Source: Buxus sempervirens
Lineage: Eukaryota; Streptophyta; Magnoliopsida; Buxales; Buxaceae
DNA: 64,000 bases
Direction of reading: 5' to 3'
Assembly (NCBI GenBank): GCA_947561395.2
Contig: OX387182.1
Location: 36,263,949-36,327,948, forward strand
Part shown: one piece after another, positions 23,001 through 33,430 of the stretch
Layout: each line of letters opens with the position of its first letter
Numbering within the stretch: the first letter of the stretch is position 1
Program-made: the position numbers and the translations under genes
The notes under the pieces: generated by a model
Told to the model about the DNA's origin: nothing
The model's input: only the letters and a program-made list of their open reading frames with translations
Database searches by the model: none

Positions 23001-23722
23001 TTTCTTATAAATTTTCAGGTCACATGGACTCTGAAGAACAAACCGATATGTTGGTACTCATAACTGCTAAATTGATTCAGTGATATCATAGTCTTTATAT
23101 CGTAAAAGAGCCATGTCGAGTATCAAAACACACAGATGGGCCTTTATGCATGAAATCCTGATGGTATCATCTAGCAGCAGCTGCTTGGGGAGATGGGTTG
23201 TACTAGAGATACAATTGCAAATGCTATAAAGTTTGCACATGATAGTGGTCATATTAGTTTTAGTTAATTACATATTTTGTCATTTGATACATATGCGGGG
23301 TTTTATTTCGTAGATGGTATTTTCTTTTGTTATCAATTAGTTTCTATATTTTCTTGATAGATGAATTTATTTTGTTAGTTACACTTATTCTTTTTTTTTT
23401 AATTCTTTATCAAAACTTATTTTTAACCTTATTTTCCTTTTTTTTGAGTTTTTGTTTTTTATAGGGATCCAAATAAAATACAAGGCTTTGATATGTTTAA
23501 TTTAGATAAAATAAAAAAGTAAGTGCTTTAATACATATGTTTACCAAACAATTTCCTTAACTAAAAAGCACTTATTATATAATTAAGTGCTTAAATAAAT
23601 GTGTTTACCAAACACCAAACTTGTCATATGAGTACTTTTTTATAACTATGGATAAGTACTTAAATAAGCCAACTTATCTTTTAAGTACTTATCCATAAGC
23701 ATTAGCAATCCCAAACGCTACC
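20047..23722. mobile_element. PIF/Harbinger-like element, 3.7 kb, with exon-like cargo
   Basis: The terminal inverted repeats are GGCTGTGTTTGGGATTGCT on the left and a near-complement ending AGCAATCCCAAACGCTACC on the right. Both ends are flanked by TTA (20044-20046, 23723-23725), the 3-bp target preference of PIF/Harbinger. Subterminal regions at both ends repeat AAGTGCTTAAAT-type motifs in opposite orientation. No transposase was recognised. Between the ends lie gene-like pieces: 20234-20462 (Arg/Ser-rich open frame ending CAAACAG|TAAGTGG) and 21190-21550 (REKQFIGMDRDVNCASTSSG). These may be captured host exons; I cannot name their source. The classification could also be hAT if the boundaries differ. 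Confidence 0.6.
22643..22753. repeat. Inverted repeat with 23-bp perfect arms
   Basis: The left arm 22643-22665 begins ATAAGGAACAAATAACTAGG and the right arm 22731-22753 is its exact reverse complement. The spacer is 65 bases. It lies inside the Harbinger-like element and could be the remains of a smaller MITE nested within it. Confidence 0.75.
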
Positions 23723-24083
23723 TTACAATAGGGATGACGTACACATTTTATTTATTTGGTTTTGTTACTAATTGTTATCCCTGACTATTTTATATTTATT
23801 CAAAATGCATCACAGAAACTCATTGCGTATGATCGTTTAGAAGGCGATCCTGGTCTTGATGGTGGCAAGAACGCACCACTTTTTACAGACATTTTGAATA
23901 TGGTTTGTGCGTGTGTTGATAATTCTTCTTCAGACAGGTATTTTTCTGTATATTGGTCATTGCTCTCCAATATATATCTACCTCATAAATGCTTGTAACC
24001 TTTGGAGAAATTCAGAATGTGCAGTACCATACTGCAAGTGCTGAAGGTACTTCTTACTGCTGTGGCATCAACAAAGTTCAGAG

Positions 24084-24399
24084 TTATGTTGAACATGGAA
24101 AATGTGATGTGATCTTATGTCAAGTATTGGATGACATTGATTTTGTGAATAATTTTTGAGCTATTATTTAACCATTAGAAAACTCCTTTCATAAATTTTA
24201 TTTATCGTTTATACCATTCTGTTTTCAAACTTGTCTTATTTGTTCCTGGAGAGGTTATGCAACCAAAAGACCATCTACATTTTGATGGAGATATATCCTT
24301 AAGTTTAATTTTTGAAAAAAGATGGCCAAGTGGAGGCTTTGGTCAAGGGAGGTGCTGCGTTTTGAGTAGCCAATGAAACAACAATAAGACTTACATAAG
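24084..24399. other. Inversion junction interval
   Basis: On the left is BIG5 exon C on the + strand; on the right begins decayed Sec7-domain sequence on the - strand. No TE with clear boundaries sits exactly at the junction. The breakpoint must lie in this interval or in the degenerate edge of the Sec7 exon. Confidence 0.5.
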
Positions 24400-26238
24400 A
24401 CAATATTGAGAATGAAACTCTCCTGAAGTGCTGTCGCTTTGGCAAGTTTTGGAAACCTGTTATGGGTGGCATCTAATTGAGTGCTGAAGATTGCGACACA
24501 CTCATATTATGTACTGGATTGATGTCTTGGGTGTAACTTCTTCCTTATTATACTTCCCAGATGGTACTGTGGAATATTGAAAATGAAGTCTTTGGATAGA
24601 CAGAAAGAGGAAAATCCCCATGTTGGCCAGATAATCATCAACCATTGCCTAAAAGATGAAAAGGATTAGTCAGACAAGTCAAGTCTACTCCTCCAATAAG
24701 GAGAACTCCATTGCAGACATAAACTCTACCTTATCCAAATTGGGAGAATTCCTCAGAAATTGGGCAACTGAAGCTCGTGTCTTTTCAATCAACATATTTG
24801 ATACCAGATACTCTATTCCTTTTGCTGGTTGCCTGTTGAACTGTGCAAGGATTGGAACTATAAATTAAGTTAAAGAAAAAAAAAACGATAAGGATATAAA
24901 ACAAAAGTTTCCGAAAAGAGAAGAAAACAATAGTATTTGATCCACTGTACCTCCCAACTTGGAAAATGAGACGAAGAAAGAACTGAAGGTTTCAGAGTAC
25001 CATTATAGTATGTTAAGATTAAAATTTTCTGACATGTGGACTATCAATCTAACAATTATAAATTACCTCCGCAATGGCAGCTTCCATGGTAGACTTATGA
25101 GCCTTTGCTTTCTCAAAGTTATTAGGAACATCATCCCTACTTTTTATCTCAGCTGATTCTATAGCCAAAACATCCTCATCCGGTGATCGAGTTCTACTAT
25201 TCTACTTAGCAGATTCTCTATGTGACTTTTCCCAATCAACCAATGATTTAACAACATTTACAAGACATTGCAAAAAACAAGAAGCGTGAACAGACAAGGT
25301 AATTACACACCAAAGGAAAAAAAGGAATAATAGAGTAAGACTATTAGTTGTTTGCCACTACAAGAAAAAACTTGCCTGAAGTGAAGAACCTTTTACTGAT
25401 GTTGTTTGAGATGCAGAAGCTGAGTTTGGATCTCCATTTACTATCCCTTGTGCTATTTTTGATAAAGCAGTAACCTTAAAGAAGAACAAGTACAGCACCA
25501 TTATACCCAGAAGAGAAGCTTCAATGCAGATGTGATCATTACAATGGGACAATCTGATGGTTTGTACCATGTCTTCAAATAAATTTGGTGCCTCAAGATC
25601 ATAGTCATAGTTCACAAATATGTCAACAAGCATCTGCGAAGCTTTGCACTCTTTCTCAAGCATCCTACAAGCTTATAGATCAGAAAGTAATTCAACTCAC
25701 ATTTTAAACTCTCCTAAAATTCACAACAGTCAATTGTATTGTATTCAATCAACCAGGAAGATTTCTATACCGAAGAACACTTGTCCTTTGGTTAGAAGGA
25801 CTATCAGATCCATCCAAAGATCGTAGCACTATCAAGGGGAAGAAGACACCAATTTCTCCCTGGAAAAGGTTTGTTAGAAATAAGGCATAGAAGTCAGCAA
25901 GAACAAGAAATTATTGAGAGTACAACAAGGCTAAAGGGAAAATCAAGTACTGTAGACATACTTTAAGACTTTCCCTGAACCGCAGCAAAAGTACCGTGAA
26001 TATTCTAGTTGCATATTGCCAAAGAAATTATATAAAGAAATATGAAATTTATTCTCATAACAAATTGTCATAATGTCAAATGAAGTAAGGATAATATAAG
26101 AAGCATGGCAGGAACCTGAAATATAACTGGGGACTGAGAAACCGACGCCCGCAGCAAAGCATATGAAAGATACGATTTCACTGAGTCAATAAAATGGAAA
26201 TACTTCGTAAATGAGTCACTAACCCCTTCTAGTAAACT
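24400..26238 (-). pseudogene. BIG5: BIG5 pseudogene, middle exons (HUS to Sec7), inverted
   Basis: Read on the minus strand the exons are: 26238-26116 ([28 protein letters not shown]), 26015-25962 (YATRIFTVLLLRFRESLK), 25859-25771 ([19 protein letters not shown]), 25664-25568 ([20 protein letters not shown]), 25474-25376 (LSKIAQG, KGSSLQ), 25267-25067 ([34 protein letters not shown]), 24840-24730 (FNRQPAKGIEYLVSN, ASVAQFLRNSPNLDK), then a decayed Sec7 part from 24648 to about 24400. Lesions: an in-frame TAG at 25202-25204; three acceptors reading CAA instead of CAG (before 26238, 26015 and 25267); a 1-nt loss just after YLG in the Sec7 exon. The intron after 25376 opens GCAAGT, a GC-AG type donor. 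Function lost. Confidence 0.85.
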
Positions 26239-26643
26239 TTGCAATTAACATACGCCTTAGCATTTGAAAGATCACATATCACATTGGAAAACAATAAGAT
26301 TGCATATTTCACTGGAAAAAAAAAATAAATTTGGAAAATGAAAGCAAGAAATAATATGCTCTAAGATCTCAGATGCATAAGAAATCAGCATATCCAGAAA
26401 ATAAGCCTTGTGATTCCCTCACCATACCTTAAAGCAGAATCACTACAACAGGTAAGTCAAGTTTTTGAAATATCTGAACCCATTACTTCTTTTACATATA
26501 TCTTCCAATGATTAAAAAAATTAAATTATTAAAATTTTGTTCACGGAAACATTAATTAAGTTGTAACGCCCCGGATCTGAGTTACATAGGAAAAACTATC
26601 TCATTTCCGGAGGTAAATAAGTAACGCAGGATCGCAGTATCAG

Positions 26644-26677
26644 TGTAGCGCCCCAGATCCGGATCTGGGGCGCTACA
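26644..26677. repeat. Perfect 34-bp palindrome replacing the 5' LTR
   Basis: The sequence TGTAGCGCCCCAGATCC is followed directly by its exact reverse complement GGATCTGGGGCGCTACA. The right half is the normal 3' terminus of this LTR family (compare 33786-33802). The left half is the same terminus inverted. The normal 5' terminus TGTAAAACCCCG (as at 29742) is missing. Confidence 0.9.
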
Positions 26678-26681
26678 ATTG

Positions 26682-26693
26682 TGGTATCAGAGC
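26682..26693 (+). other. Primer-binding site, initiator tRNA-Met
   Basis: TGGTATCAGAGC lies four bases after the LTR-type terminus at 26677. It is complementary to the 3' end of plant initiator tRNA-Met, the usual minus-strand primer of plant Gypsy and Copia elements. Confidence 0.8.
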
Positions 26694-27420
26694 ATAAGAT
26701 CCAAATTAGGAATTAGAAGCCATCTTAGGTTGGGTTTTGGGATTGAGAGCACGATAACTAGAGCCTTTTGAGTTGTCTTTTGGATTTCTTTTCCAGCATT
26801 TTGATTAAGAAATTATTATTTTAAATCTTATATGATTGAGGTGTGATAAGTTAATTGTGTTTAGTTATACCATGGTCTATGACCTTCAAGCTGTCTTTAG
26901 GAATTTTTCCTTATTATGATTAAGCGATTATGATTATTATCTTATATGATTGATGTATGATAAGCCGATTATTTGATTATACTAAGGTCTAGGACCTTCA
27001 AGTGGTCCTTAGGAATTTTTCTTTCCTTATTGTGATTAGGTGATCATTATTATTATCTTATATGATTGATGTGTCATAAGCCAATTGTACTTGGTTGTAC
27101 TGAGGTAGTGTGAGGCATCGGCCAATGCTGAATATTTACCAAGTATCTAACCTTTTGCAATTGGGATTGTGTAATAGATATATTAGATAAGAATATGTGT
27201 AACGGTGAAGTTAGGTGCATGCATGTGGGTGTATATTGTTATGAAGTTAAATTAGGAGGAAACTCCTATGATAATTCCTCCCAACCTTCGTATAGCTGCA
27301 GATATATTGAAGGGATTGGTGGTGGTAGAGTCATGGTATTTTTCCTTTGAATCGTTTTTGCAATTTATAGTATAGGTGAATTCCTTGTTTTGATTTCAAT
27401 TATTAATATTTCAGTCAGTC

Positions 27421-28863
27421 ATGGAAGGGCGTCGGGGTAGACCCAATAGAGCTGCTGCTGCTGCTGCCTTTGTGCCAGCTCCTGAGCAGGTCGATATTCC
27501 AGCTGATGTTCCAGTGGATGCACCACCTGGGGCCCCAGCTCACACGGACCAAATGGATGATGTGTGGAGAGCTTTTGGGCGGGTTTTAGCCCTGTTCGAG
27601 CAACAGGCTGCTGTAAACCACCATTATGGGCAGAATTTGGATCATCTTAGAAATGAAGTTGGTCAAGGACCAATAGAAGATAGGTCTTCCAGGATCATGA
27701 AAGAGTTTAGGAAGATGTCCCCTCCTCCCTTCCATGGTCATCCCGATTCCATGGAGGCGGAGAGGTGGATGATGAGAATCGAGAAGGTACTCGAAGCCAT
27801 AAGATGTCCAGAAGAGGACAAAGTAAGATGTGCCGTCTTTATGCTTGAGGGAGAGGCTGAGCATTGGTGGAGGTCTCTACAACAGGAGCTGGTGGAGAGT
27901 GGTATTGAGGTTACATGGGGAGAATTTAAGAACCAGTTTGATCTCAAGTTCTTCCCTGAGGAAGTGAGGGCACAGAAAGAATTTGAATTTATGACCATAT
28001 CACAAGAGAATATGACGGTTGCACAATATGAAGCTAGGTTCTTCGAATTGTCTCGGTTTGCTCCACACCTTGTGGATACCGACAGAAAGAAGACAAATCA
28101 CTTTGTGAGAGGTCTTCATCCTGATCTTAAAGAGAGGGTGGTGGCCTTTATGGACACCAATTTTTATGAGTTGGTCCGTAGGGCTTCTACCATTGAGGGC
28201 TCCACTAGTAGGAGAGTGGAGGAGGATAGACCAAAAGTGCCACCCCTACCCCATGCAGACCCAAGGTCTAGGGAAGATAAGCGACAGAGGATTGGGTATG
28301 ATGAGCAGAGGAGATATAGAGGAGTAGGGCCATCCGAAGGGCGGAGTGGCATGCCAACTAATGATGTATGTCCTCGTTGCAACAGATTTCATGTACCTGG
28401 CCCATGTGCAGCTCCACCAGGAGTATGTTATCGTTGTGGACAATACGGGCATCGCATATCCCAGTGCCCATGTCAACAAGTTGATGGTGTGTGTCCCCAT
28501 TGCAGCAGATCTCATGTGCCTGGCCCCTGTGTAGCCCCACCAGGAGCCTGTTACCGCTGTGGACAATACGGGCATCTCATACCCCAGTGCCCATATCCCT
28601 CCACATATCAGACACTTCGAACCCGAAGGTCGCGACCTATTGCAGCTCGAAGGGCGCTGCCTATTGCAACGTTAGCCGCTCGATTTCAGAGACTAACGAC
28701 AGATCAAAGAGGACCAATCGGCCCAAGACAACAAGGTAGGCCAGCAGGCAGAGGTGGACCTCAGAGGCTACTACCAGTTGCTCCGCGACTACAACCACAG
28801 GCTAGAACCTTCGCTATGGTTGCCTATGAGGACCCTGAGCCCGAGTTTGACACCCAGTTTTAG
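27421..28863 (+). CDS. gag: Retrotransposon Gag (capsid/nucleocapsid), intact
   Basis: The frame is 480 codons with no break. After a low-complexity Ala/Pro-rich start (residues 10-45) comes the Retrotrans_gag domain (about 95-235; PPPFHGHPDSMEAERWM, AEHWWRSLQQEL, QYEARFFELSRFAPHLV). A charged linker follows, then two CCHC zinc knuckles with regular CX2CX4HX4C spacing at residues 336 and 377 (CYRCGQYGHRISQC and CYRCGQYGHLIPQC). Each is preceded by a C-P-x-C-x-R-x-H-V-P-G-P-C unit, so the knuckle region is a tandem duplication. The protein packages element RNA into virus-like particles. The start is the first ATG after the primer-binding site region and fits the family. No protease, RT or integrase follows. 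Its intactness next to decayed pol fits a gag-only element and a fairly recent insertion. Confidence 0.9.
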   Translation: MEGRRGRPNRAAAAAAFVPAPEQVDIPADVPVDAPPGAPAHTDQMDDVWRAFGRVLALFEQQAAVNHHYGQNLDHLRNEVGQGPIEDRSSRIMKEFRKMSPPPFHGHPDSMEAERWMMRIEKVLEAIRCPEEDKVRCAVFMLEGEAEHWWRSLQQELVESGIEVTWGEFKNQFDLKFFPEEVRAQKEFEFMTISQENMTVAQYEARFFELSRFAPHLVDTDRKKTNHFVRGLHPDLKERVVAFMDTNFYELVRRASTIEGSTSRRVEEDRPKVPPLPHADPRSREDKRQRIGYDEQRRYRGVGPSEGRSGMPTNDVCPRCNRFHVPGPCAAPPGVCYRCGQYGHRISQCPCQQVDGVCPHCSRSHVPGPCVAPPGACYRCGQYGHLIPQCPYPSTYQTLRTRRSRPIAARRALPIATLAARFQRLTTDQRGPIGPRQQGRPAGRGGPQRLLPVAPRLQPQARTFAMVAYEDPEPEFDTQF

Positions 28864-29741
28864 TGGGAGGTATTATTTTCAAGGGTGGACAATTTATTTT
28901 CTACCTCTATAATGTTGGAGCATCAGGATCTTTTTGACTATTTTGCTGGTGGTGTGTTAATTTGATATATTCTTATTGTAGCTCGTTTTGTTGGTACATA
29001 TCCCACCAGAAGGGGTACATTTTGTTGGTATATATCCCACCCATCGAATATGTAAATTGTAAATTTATTGCTATGGACTTACTTGATGTTGACTTATTAA
29101 AGATAAGGTTGAGCTCTCTTGTGTGGTTGACTATGCAACATGCTTAAGGTTTGATGAATGTGAATGAATAGTTCCACTTGGCAGTGACGGTGTAGAACTC
29201 ACTCGCCCGTGGTTGTCTGGCAGTGACGGTGTAGATCTCACTTGCCTTTTTGGTTCAATGCCAATGGATTTGGATGTACTTTGCTGTGATTTGGAGTATA
29301 TTGGAGTTTGTTTGATGTTATATGAATTACCCCAGTTATAGTAGAAGGCGTCACTTATAATTGCGATCAAACTGTTATCTATCTTTGTGATTTTGAAACA
29401 CCATGTACTGTTGATTCTTTAGCATATGTTGTGCATGCTAGTTTGATACCTTCTTTGATCGAGTTTATTTTGTGAGTGTGTAGCCACCAGGAACGACTAG
29501 TAGGGCCCCAAATGGTGTATAGATGTCATGATTAGATTACGCAAAGCAGAACTACATAGTGATTTGATATGTCAACTTCTAAGGAAGTTTTAGGTAATCC
29601 ATGAAATAGATTGGCTCTGAAGACCAATTGTCACTACATATAGGAGACCAAGGTAGAGGTAAAAGGGAGAAGTATCCTACTCTATTTGATGATCTAAAGT
29701 TGAAATTTCGAGGACGAAATTTATTTTGTAGGTGGGTAGAA
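28864..29741 (+). other. Element interior between gag and 3' LTR, no pol
   Basis: No pol domain is seen here in any frame. Two copies of a unit containing GCAGTGACGGTGTAGA and CTCACT (29178-29205 and 29221-29248) match the repeats at 32872-32985 in the LTR, so part of the interior derives from LTR-like sequence. The end has the polyprotein-end-like stretch and purine tract that precede the 3' LTR. Confidence 0.55.
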
Positions 29742-29989
29742 TGTAAAACCCCGTCCCGGATTATACCTTAATTATTAAGCTTAATTATCTAAAGTGTGAT
29801 TATTAGACTAATTAAGGAATTGTGTTATGAAGATGGGGTAAGTATGGATTATACCTAAAGAGTTAGGGGAATCGAATTGAAGTTGTTAAAGAAGAGCTTA
29901 GTTAGTGTTATGTCTTAGTTACAATTGGCTAAGATATCTTTTAATTAGATCTAGTGAATTGGAAATCAAATTCGGAAAAACTGGAGTTA

Positions 29990-31330
29990 AGTGTACCACA
30001 AATCATCTCCCGAGTATACTTAAAGTACCTTCTGAGTGTACCCAAGGTACCTCTCACATGTACCACAAGTAACTCCTAAGAGTACCTAAAGAACCTCCTA
30101 AGGGTACCCAAGGTACCCTCCCAAATACCACTAAAGTACCTCTTGTATTACCCAAGGTATTCCCATTGTATACCCAAAGTACATCAATGTACTACTTCAG
30201 GTACCATCTAAGTATACCTAAAGTATCCCCTAATTATCCCTAAGGTACCCTCGTATATTGCCCAAGGTACCTCTCAAGTGTACCTTAAGTATTTCCCAAG
30301 AATGCCCAAATAACCTCTTAAGTATACCCCAGGTACCCCACTTTTATACCCAAGGTACACCCAAGTATTACCCAAGTTACCACCCAAGTGTTACTTAAAG
30401 TACCCCCCAGTTATACCTAAGGTACCCCTGTGTTCATCTAAGGTATCCCCTTGTGTTTTGCCTAAGGTACCCCATTCGAATACCTAAAGTACCTCCTAAT
30501 TATACCTAAGGTACCTCATTTGTGTTGTCTAAGGTATCTCCTTATTTTAACTAAGGTACCCTACTATCTTACTTGAAGTACCCCTTGTTTAGCTAAGGTA
30601 CATTCCCTTATACAGCTAAAGGTACCCCCTTTTTATAACTAAAGTACCTCCAACATACCTAAGGTACATCCCCTATATTACTTAGGGTACACCCCTTGAA
30701 TTTCCTAGAGGTACTCCACTCATATAAGTAAGGTACCCCCACTGTTTTACCTAGGGTACACCCCCTATATAGCCAAAGTACCTCCTTTGTCTCACTAAAG
30801 TAACCCCTATATAAGTAAGGTAACCCTCCACTGTTTTCCCTAAGGTATAACCCCTTATATAGCTAAGGTACCCCCTCTTATAGCTAAGGTACACCCATTC
30901 TATAACTCAAGTAACCCTTTTAGATTATTAAGGTACACCCCTCATGTTACCAAGGGTACACCTCCTTATATTTCCAAAAGGTACCCCCTGTATAACTAAA
31001 GTACACCCCTCAATAATCAAGGTACCCCTCCTCAATATAACTGAGGTACACCCTCCTAAGCTTATTCAAAGTTTACTCCTTAGAATGACTAAGGTAAATC
31101 TCTTGAAACATCAAGGTACCCCCCTCAAATAACTAGAGTACCCCTCATATAACTGAGGTACCCTTCTGTGTTAACTGAGGTACACCTCCCAAGCATTCCT
31201 AAAGCATGCCTTTTGAAGTGGCTAAGGCAAACACCCCACTTAACACTAAGGTACCCCACTTAATACTAAGGTACCCCCACTCGAATGACACTAAGGTACC
31301 CCTGATATGCCTTAGGTACACCCTAGGGTT
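29990..31330 (+). repeat. GGTACC-rich minisatellite in the LTR
   Basis: Several dozen imperfect units of roughly 20-35 bp are built around (C/T)AAGGTACC(C), separated by short AT-rich spacers, with frequent KpnI sites. Unit length is irregular, so this is not a clean satellite. The homologous array in the antisense solo LTR is at 53565-54390. Confidence 0.8.
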
Positions 31331-32871
31331 TTAGTTGAACAAAAGCCTTGTTTAGGGGCAGATTTGAAAGACCCAAAACTTGGGCATATAAAAGGATGCC
31401 CTAATTTCTAATTAAGGGTTTGAAAACCCATTTCTCTTGTCTTGGACGTATAGAACAAGAGAGAGTGTGGGAGCTTACTTGAAGCTTCAAGAGGAAGAAG
31501 AAGAAGGAGAGAAAAGCTTGAAGGGAAGGTTGCTTCTCCATTAACAAGTAAGTAGCAAACCCTTTAAACAAAAATGAATTTGATGGATTTTCGTATCTCT
31601 CTTTCCTAGGGTTTTGATAAACTGGAGAATCACTTGCATGTAGGGTTTTGTTTCTAAAATTCATAGGGTTTGGTATATCTAATTATCTTGTTCAGTTTTC
31701 TATCGATTTGCCATGGATTTGCAACCTTTAATGATTATATTTCTGGTTAGGGTTTGAGATGGGTATATTGAATGATACTTTATATGTTGGATTCATGTTC
31801 ATGAGGGTTTTGTATGGATTCCTATGTTGGGAAGAGTTTTTGAGTATGTTGGGATGTTTTGGAATCATCACATTTGGTATTGAGAAGGTTGGATAGGGTT
31901 GGTACGAGTTTTGAGTTGAAAATAGTCAAAAATGGTAGAAAACCCGAGGTGGCGATTAATCCTGCAACTTGGCGATTAATCCTGAGCCAAGACCCCCAAA
32001 AATAAGGTTCTGTTAAAATAAATCGCGAAACAGGATTAATCGCCCAGGGCTAATCGCGACCTTAGCGCGCGAACGTTAAACCTTACCGCGCGCGCGCTGA
32101 ACCTGTTTTAAACCTGGGCGCGCGGACCTTTAGCCTTAACGCCCGAGCATTGAGCTAATCGCCTCTGGGCGATTAATCCACGACCTAATCGTGGACCCTG
32201 TTTCATGATTTGTTTAGCCTTTTTCTCTCAAACCCTTTCCCAACCAAGCCAAGGCTCTCGCATAGCACCTTTATTACATGAAAGACATTTAAGTAAATGT
32301 CCTGTGTATTTATTGCTCCATTTACTTAAGTCTTTACATGTAAATAAGGTTTTACCCCCCATTTGGAACCAATAAAAATACTCCCAGGGTCCAACTCCCA
32401 ACCAATAAAAAGTCAACTTTTCAGTTTGTGCCTAAATTTCCAGTTTTCCCGATTTTCAAAAAGGGGCCACTTTTTGAGTTTGATATCCAAATGAGTGATT
32501 CGGAAGCCCAGAAAATTCTGGATGATTTGTATACCCTCCAATAGACTACAACCAGAATTTGAGCCCCAAACTCCTTGTAAAATTGTTTAGAAAAATTCGA
32601 CACCGAAAAGTCAACGTTTTTATCCATACTTAGAATATTTTTGAGGTCCGAAACTTTTTGTCTCGGAATCAGCTGATTTTTGGTAGGGTGACTTTATTGG
32701 GGATCCTAAGATTATCCCACTTCTTAAATGCGTAATTCGTGGACCTTAAAAGGGGTATGTGTTTTACGGTGAATTGGCTTTGACTGTGAAGTGCTTGTTG
32801 GTTTGTTCTTACGCATTGGGAATATTAATTTGATTTGGTAAAGCTGTGATGAGCTTCTTCTATGGGATTTA

Positions 32872-32985
32872 AGTGACGGTGTAGATCTCACTTGGTCGTG
32901 GTTAGTTGGCAGTGACGGTGTAGATCTCACTTGCCCCTTTGTTGAATGCTAGTGACGGTGTAGATCTCACTTGGCCTAGATCAAA
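32872..32985 (+). repeat. Three hairpin repeats in the LTR
   Basis: Three copies of AGTGACGGTGTAGATCTCACTT are spaced about 48 bp apart. Each folds as AGTGA-loop-TCACT with flanking pairs that differ between copies (GGCA/TTGCC in the second). The same unit occurs twice at 29178-29248. Confidence 0.7.
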
Positions 32986-33350
32986 TGGTAGTGGATGGGG
33001 AATTCCACTTGGTTTGTGAATTTAGTACTATATCTTGGTTTGTGGGATGTGATATTGGTTCTAGTAACTGCTGATAAAGGTTTGTCCTACATCGTGAGCT
33101 CTACAGGTTTGACTTACATTATCAGTCCTACCAGGTTTGTTAGCTAATTTTTATGGGTTATATTATTAAGATGCTTGACTTGAGAATATGAATCGCATAA
33201 ACTGCCTCTACTCATGATGTTATATAAATTGCCTAAACTATTCCAATCATGATGTTATGTGAATTGTATTAACTGCTTCCATTCATGCATGTTTGCTACT
33301 TGCTGGGACTTTAAGTCTCACGCGTTTTGTTTTACCGGATTTGTTTTCAG

Positions 33351-33430
33351 ATCCGTTTGGTGAGCCACGTACTGGGGCAGCTATTGAGGGTGAGTCTGAG
33401 CGCAAGCCCGAGGACTTTTACTATCCGTAG
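33351..33430 (+). other. LTR-internal short terminal-exon-like reading frame
   Basis: After TTGTTTTCAG (CAG at 33348-33350) an open frame runs through GEPRTGAAIEGE to EDFYYP and TAG (33428-33430). It is homologous to the frames at 2782-2858 and at 51429-51508 (minus). Upstream are ATGCATG, TGCTACTTGCTG and the small hairpin GGGACT-TTA-AGTCTC. Confidence 0.5.

Larger units (their letters stand above)
19769..24083 (+). pseudogene. BIG5: BIG5/MIN7-type ARF-GEF, 5' exons (three), first exon missing
   Basis: Exon A starts at 19769 and carries [20 protein letters not shown] then LAFETKNIK; its end is garbled (about 20000-20040). Exon B, 23816-23937, encodes [19 protein letters not shown] and [18 protein letters not shown]. 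Exon C, 24025-24083, encodes TILQVLKVLLTAVASTKFR. B to C splices cleanly (AG|T ACC). These match the N-terminal (DCB) region of the brefeldin-A-inhibited ARF guanine-nucleotide exchange factor BIG5 (BEN1/MIN7), which acts at the trans-Golgi/early endosome. The exon with the initiator Met is missing. The donor after exon C appears mutated (TTATGT in place of GTATGT). A Harbinger-like element separates A from B. The following exons are on the opposite strand, beginning at 47186. Confidence 0.8.

Noticed and set aside
27586-28575. Minus-strand frames across gag
   Set aside because: They are shadows of the well-supported gag frame on the + strand.
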